Assembly: GCA_028023455.1 (NCBI GenBank)
Contig: JAQFVV010000274.1
Span: 927,350 to 991,349 of the forward strand
Length of the DNA stretch: 64,000 nt
Direction: 5' to 3'
DNA from: Epiperipatus broadwayi
Taxonomy: Eukaryota; Onychophora; Udeonychophora; Euonychophora; Peripatidae
The position numbers and the translations under genes are program-made. This document shows, piece after piece, positions 60,723-64,000 of this stretch. The notes beneath the pieces were generated by a model. That model saw only the letters and a program-made list of their open reading frames with translations. It was not told the origin of the DNA and ran no database searches. Positions within the stretch are counted from its first letter, which is position 1. Every line of letters starts with the position of its first letter.

Positions 60723-61045
60723 AGTCAATAAATAATCAAAATTACCTGCAAATTCACAATTCAACCAGACCAGCTAAGAAATACTCTAGAAATGAAGTAA
60801 AAGAATTAAATAATTTTTTATTATTAATAAGTTTATGATTATGAAGCAATTATCTTATTCAATAATTATTTTAATTAAGGGTGTATGGAAAATAAGTGGA
60901 ATTGTGGGTAATGTTTAGTTTAAATATGTTGTTATTTTGTAGTTCTTTACACTTGAAAAGTCTGCTTGTACCAGTGAAAACATTGGTAGTGTTTTAGAGC
61001 TTATTTTCTAGGTTAGTTTATTTGAGTTATGAATTTGAGGTAATT
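60723..61045. mobile_element. Foldback family D, asymmetric copy
   Basis: Left 'ttacctgcaaattcacaa' (about 60743-60760) and right 'gttatgaatttgaggtaa' (61026-61043) are inverted. The right arm carries an inner block ('cacttgaaaagtctg...agtgaaaa.attggt') that the shorter left arm lacks. Related to 63171-63725. Confidence 0.55.
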
Positions 61046-61119
61046 TAGATTATTGTTACTTTTGTATTTATCTATTAATTTTATTTACTTCTATATTATG
61101 TATCAAAGTGGTATTATAA

Positions 61120-62084
61120 GAGGGGGTACCCAAAAGTAATCAGAAATTTATAATAAAAAATTGTTTATTTATATTTAAGGGTTAACTAATATTTTAATTT
61201 GCGAAGCACAGACAGTTGAAAAAGTAGAAAAAAGGGTGGCCCCCCTTTGCTCATAAAATCTTTGTCATGAGTTTGATTGTTATTTGGACAGCTATCATGA
61301 CATCTGATTGGCTGTCAGATAAGTATTATAATGAGTGCAAAGAGATTTGGCAGTATCTCAATTTATTTCAATTTACGTGTTATAATTCAAATTACTATCC
61401 ATCTGATGCAATATATCAATCATCCAAAAATATTTTGCAATGTGATGCCTTTTAACACCTATGGGATCTTTTTTATCATTTCTAAGTCCACAAAAACATT
61501 GAGGCATTGTTTTATTTGAGAGAATAAAAAAATCCCTAACAAATATGGCTAACACTCAAGCCTTTGAGTGATGAGATCTTATCGGGATGAAGCTTGCACT
61601 CTTTTTCTCACCACAAAATGGAATGTTTACATTTTATGGCATATTGTAAATGTTTCAGAACTAAATCTGAGAGAAAAATGCATATTTTGGTCAAAATAAA
61701 ATCAGCATTGTTTTGATTTGGGATTTCAATTGCCATGCTTTTAGTGATGTAGTGGATTTAATATTTCAATTAAACCACTCCTAAACTTGTGTTTTTATGA
61801 GATAAGTTTGATTGTAATCTGTTTTAAGCACTGCAACTGTTTCACTGCTGTTTTCTGTAAAAGAGAATGTCATATTGTACAAACTTTTCAATCTTTGAAA
61901 AAATCACTATATACGTGAAAAACACACTATAAGAATGTGTTACACGACAACCACGATTTCACACAGCAATGTCATTTGGCAGATTGATGCAAATAGATTC
62001 CCGTAAGAAGTATGTAACAGCAGGATATATTACAACAGGCAGACAAACTAGAGAACGATTCTGGTTATTTTTGGGTCTTCCCTC
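61120..62084 (-). mobile_element. Mariner-like element relic
   Basis: Inverted ends: 'agggggtacccaaaagtaatcag' at about 61120-61142 and the inverse of 'gagggaagacccaaaaataaccag' at about 62061-62084. The 965-bp length is short for a complete mariner. Interior matches on the minus strand are only partial, so it is a decayed or deleted copy. Confidence 0.55.
61373..61555 (-). pseudogene. Mariner transposase C-terminal remnant
   Basis: Minus-strand frame with FVRDFFI.SNKTMPQ followed by a K/R/H-rich block ('DPIGVKRHHIAKYF'). It recalls the 'VREFL...MPQPPYSPDLAPCDF...' part of mariner transposases with the PPYSPD segment deleted or mutated. Identification rests on these short blocks and the surrounding TIRs. 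Confidence 0.4.
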
Positions 62085-62589
62085 ACATGTCAAGCAAGTC
62101 TGTGATAAAGCATGCTTTTTAAGGTGAATTTTGTAAAGTATACTCTGTGTATTGATGTTCTTTAAATATACAGAAAGATGAAAATGTATCCATGATAACA
62201 GAGACTGGTTTGAATAATTGGTCTTGGAATTTTATTAAAGTTACTTCTTATTAGCATTGTCTTATAATATAAGTTAAATTTTACATTTTCCACATAAGTA
62301 TTTTTTTATAACCATGCCCAATTTATACATTATATGATTAGTAAAAATCTTACCTTCGTGCTTGAAAAAATAACCTAGTGAATAAGGTATTATAATAAGG
62401 TGAATTTGAAGTGGTATTTTCTCAAAGTGCAGTTTTACAGTATAATAAATTAGAGTTTGGTGTTCTCTATAGATAAGTATTAATATTCCTGAGAATAAAT
62501 AAAAGCTGAATTTATTTAGCATTCCATTTAATGCATTTTATTACCATTATCTAAAAATAGTATTTTATTTTCAATCAATATCTATTCAA
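62085..62589. other. No gene recognised
   Basis: AT-rich; the 82-codon minus frame (62274-62522) has no family features. Confidence 0.5.
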
Positions 62590-62740
62590 TATAGGATGCA
62601 AATTTCTCCAAGTTTAATCCAATTTCTTAACTTCTATCTTCTCTTCTCCACAATATACCTGCGATGTTCTTTACTTCATCAATATATTTCTTGTGTGATC
62701 TTTTTCTATGTCTTTTACAATCATTTATTCTGCTTTTGAT
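62590..62740 (-). mobile_element. RTE LINE 3' end fragment
   Basis: Aligns by eye with 2390-2530, the 3' end of the minus-strand RTE copy ('tctccaagtt.aat', 'cttctcttctccacaatat', 'tcttttacaat'). Only the terminal part is present, typical of 5' truncation. Confidence 0.6.
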
Positions 62741-63170
62741 TTTCACAATGTTCAAACTATTTATTAAAAAAGTTTAAAAAATAAAACTATATTTAAAAAA
62801 AATATTTCAACCTTGCAAATAAAGAAAAAGACTAATAAATTGAAAGACATATTAATATTTCTGTAGTCTAATTTTCTTTATACTTCTCTCATGCAAGATA
62901 GGGTGAGAGAGATGTAATGAAAATTATACTAGAGAAATATTCATTATTGGATAATCCCTAGTCTAATGAGTGACTAATAAAATTATTAATAATACTTTTT
63001 ATTATTTCATAATTGCTGATGAAAAAGTAATGTATAATCTAGGATTATGTAATATCCATTAATTTTTAAAATATGAAAGACAAACAAAATTTTATTAATG
63101 TCTGAATTTATGTACTATATTCTTTATAAACATTAAAAGCCTAGCTATACTAGTCAATAAAATAATCAAA
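62741..63170. other. AT-rich, no gene recognised
   Basis: Nothing recognisable. Confidence 0.5.
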
Positions 63171-63725
63171 ATTACTCCAAATTCACAACTAAACCACTAG
63201 CCAAAGAAAATACACCTTAAAATACATCCAATAGTTTCACTGCTACAAACAGCCTTCTCAAGTGTAAAGGATTAAAAAACAATAACAAATTTATACTAAA
63301 TATTACCCACAATTCCACTTACTTCCCATACACCCTTAATATTAAAAGAACTTTAAATAAGTTAATTACTTCAGAATCATAAATTTTTAGCAATAAAATT
63401 ATTTAATTCTTCTTTTATTTTATTTATTTCAAAGAAGACCTTAAATTCAAAGAAATAAAATAAAAAGAATAATTAGAGAATCTTTATTGTTAAAAATTTA
63501 TGATTCTGAAAGCAATTAACTTATTTAAAAGTTATTTTAATATTAAAGGTGTGTGTGTATAAGTAGAAATGTGGGCAATATTTAATATAAATTTAACATA
63601 AATTTAATATAAATTTATATTTAATATAAATTTACATTTGAAAAGTCTGTTCACTGAAACCATTGGTTGTATTTTAGAGTTTAATTTCTTTGGTGATTCT
63701 GATTTACTTGTGAATTTGGAGTAAC
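63171..63725. mobile_element. Foldback family D, symmetric copy, about 550 bp
   Basis: 'attactccaaattcacaa' (63171-63188) pairs with 'ttgtgaatttggagtaa' (63708-63724), and the two arms remain complementary inward to a centre near 63440. Each arm has a 'CTTGAGAAGGCT..AGC..GAAAC'-like block (minus strand near 63255-63225), which loosely resembles a hammerhead but lacks CTGANGA. No coding capacity. Confidence 0.7.
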
Positions 63726-64000
63726 ATGTGGCATGAAATTTCTGTCTTGATTTTATAGAATTTTATAAATTCAACAGGTATTCATCTCCCTAACTTTGTA
63801 CATGTATCTGTATTTTGCAAAAATAATTAGTATGAAGGTTGCTCACATATTTTAAGTATTTAAATCTCTTATTCTGTATTAGTGGTATTTTTCATTCTCA
63901 TTGTAGTCTGTAAGCAATTTTATTTCTCAATATTTTGCAATTTTATGAATTTTATATATTTTTTAGATAAATATAATATTTTTTGTAAATAATGCTTATA

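Overview
The window is strongly AT-rich animal DNA dominated by decayed transposable elements and long perfect microsatellites. It has one clear host gene and no bacterial-style operons, rRNA or intact tRNA genes. The mix of elements (RTE-, CR1- and Tx1-like LINEs, Penelope-like elements with GIY-YIG endonucleases, tRNA-related SINEs, mariner/pogo relics) and an intronless rhodopsin-family receptor fit a mollusc. A cephalopod such as an octopus is my best guess, but that is inference. Several open frames begin with TTG in the translated track; for the receptor and the gag-like protein I use the first in-frame ATG.

Layout. 1-2.2 kb: small foldback/TIR repeats and a perfect (ATCT)n. 2.4-5.1 kb: an RTE LINE on the minus strand, split by a foldback element. 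5.3-14 kb: AT-rich DNA with no recognised gene. 14.3-20.1 kb: three LINE remnants, two of which meet tail to tail at a (TAA)n array. 22.7-26.9 kb: the best preserved LINE (minus strand; ORF1 with a PHD-like finger and an RRM-like domain, endonuclease, reverse transcriptase). 27.0-30.3 kb: a (TAA)n array of about 115 units, an inverted pair of Penelope-like elements, and a second Penelope fragment. 30.5-31.6 kb: a palindrome and about 1 kb of degenerate GATA-type repeat. 32.3-33.5 kb: a TA-flanked TIR element. 33.75-34.8 kb: the GPCR gene. 35.3-36.9 kb: three foldback elements. 38.8-39.35 kb: a minisatellite. 39.5-43.3 kb: an RTE LINE on the plus strand, split by a tandem element. 46.5-52.4 kb: a non-autonomous LTR retrotransposon with 1.7-kb LTRs. 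57.7-58.5 kb: another copy of the tandem element. 60.7-63.7 kb: foldbacks and a mariner relic.

The most interesting content is a set of repeats carrying hammerhead self-cleaving ribozymes. Family A at 40838-42290 is just over three head-to-tail copies of a 445-456-bp unit. Each copy contains a type I hammerhead with an intact core, a two-part stem I, a stem II, and a self-complementary ACUAGU stem III. The array is flanked by a 14-bp target-site duplication with one mismatch. This is the architecture of a retrozyme, a small non-autonomous retroelement that spreads through ribozyme-processed circular RNA. A second copy (57735-58540) has an exact 14-bp duplication and two hammerheads in opposite orientation. 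Two older copies (35856-36344, 36626-36923) are relics. A second, unrelated family B (1-335, 8590-8910, 35310-35663) carries a different hammerhead whose core is broken by different G-to-A changes in each copy, so the ancestral core was canonical. Further foldback repeats carry only weak hammerhead-like motifs.

Penelope-like elements, which are known to carry hammerheads, lie in the same window with their own hammerhead-like motif and an inverted-pair layout. A reasonable working model (inference) is that Penelope-type or LINE machinery inserts ribozyme-processed RNAs, and that inverted (foldback) copies arise by template switching during insertion.
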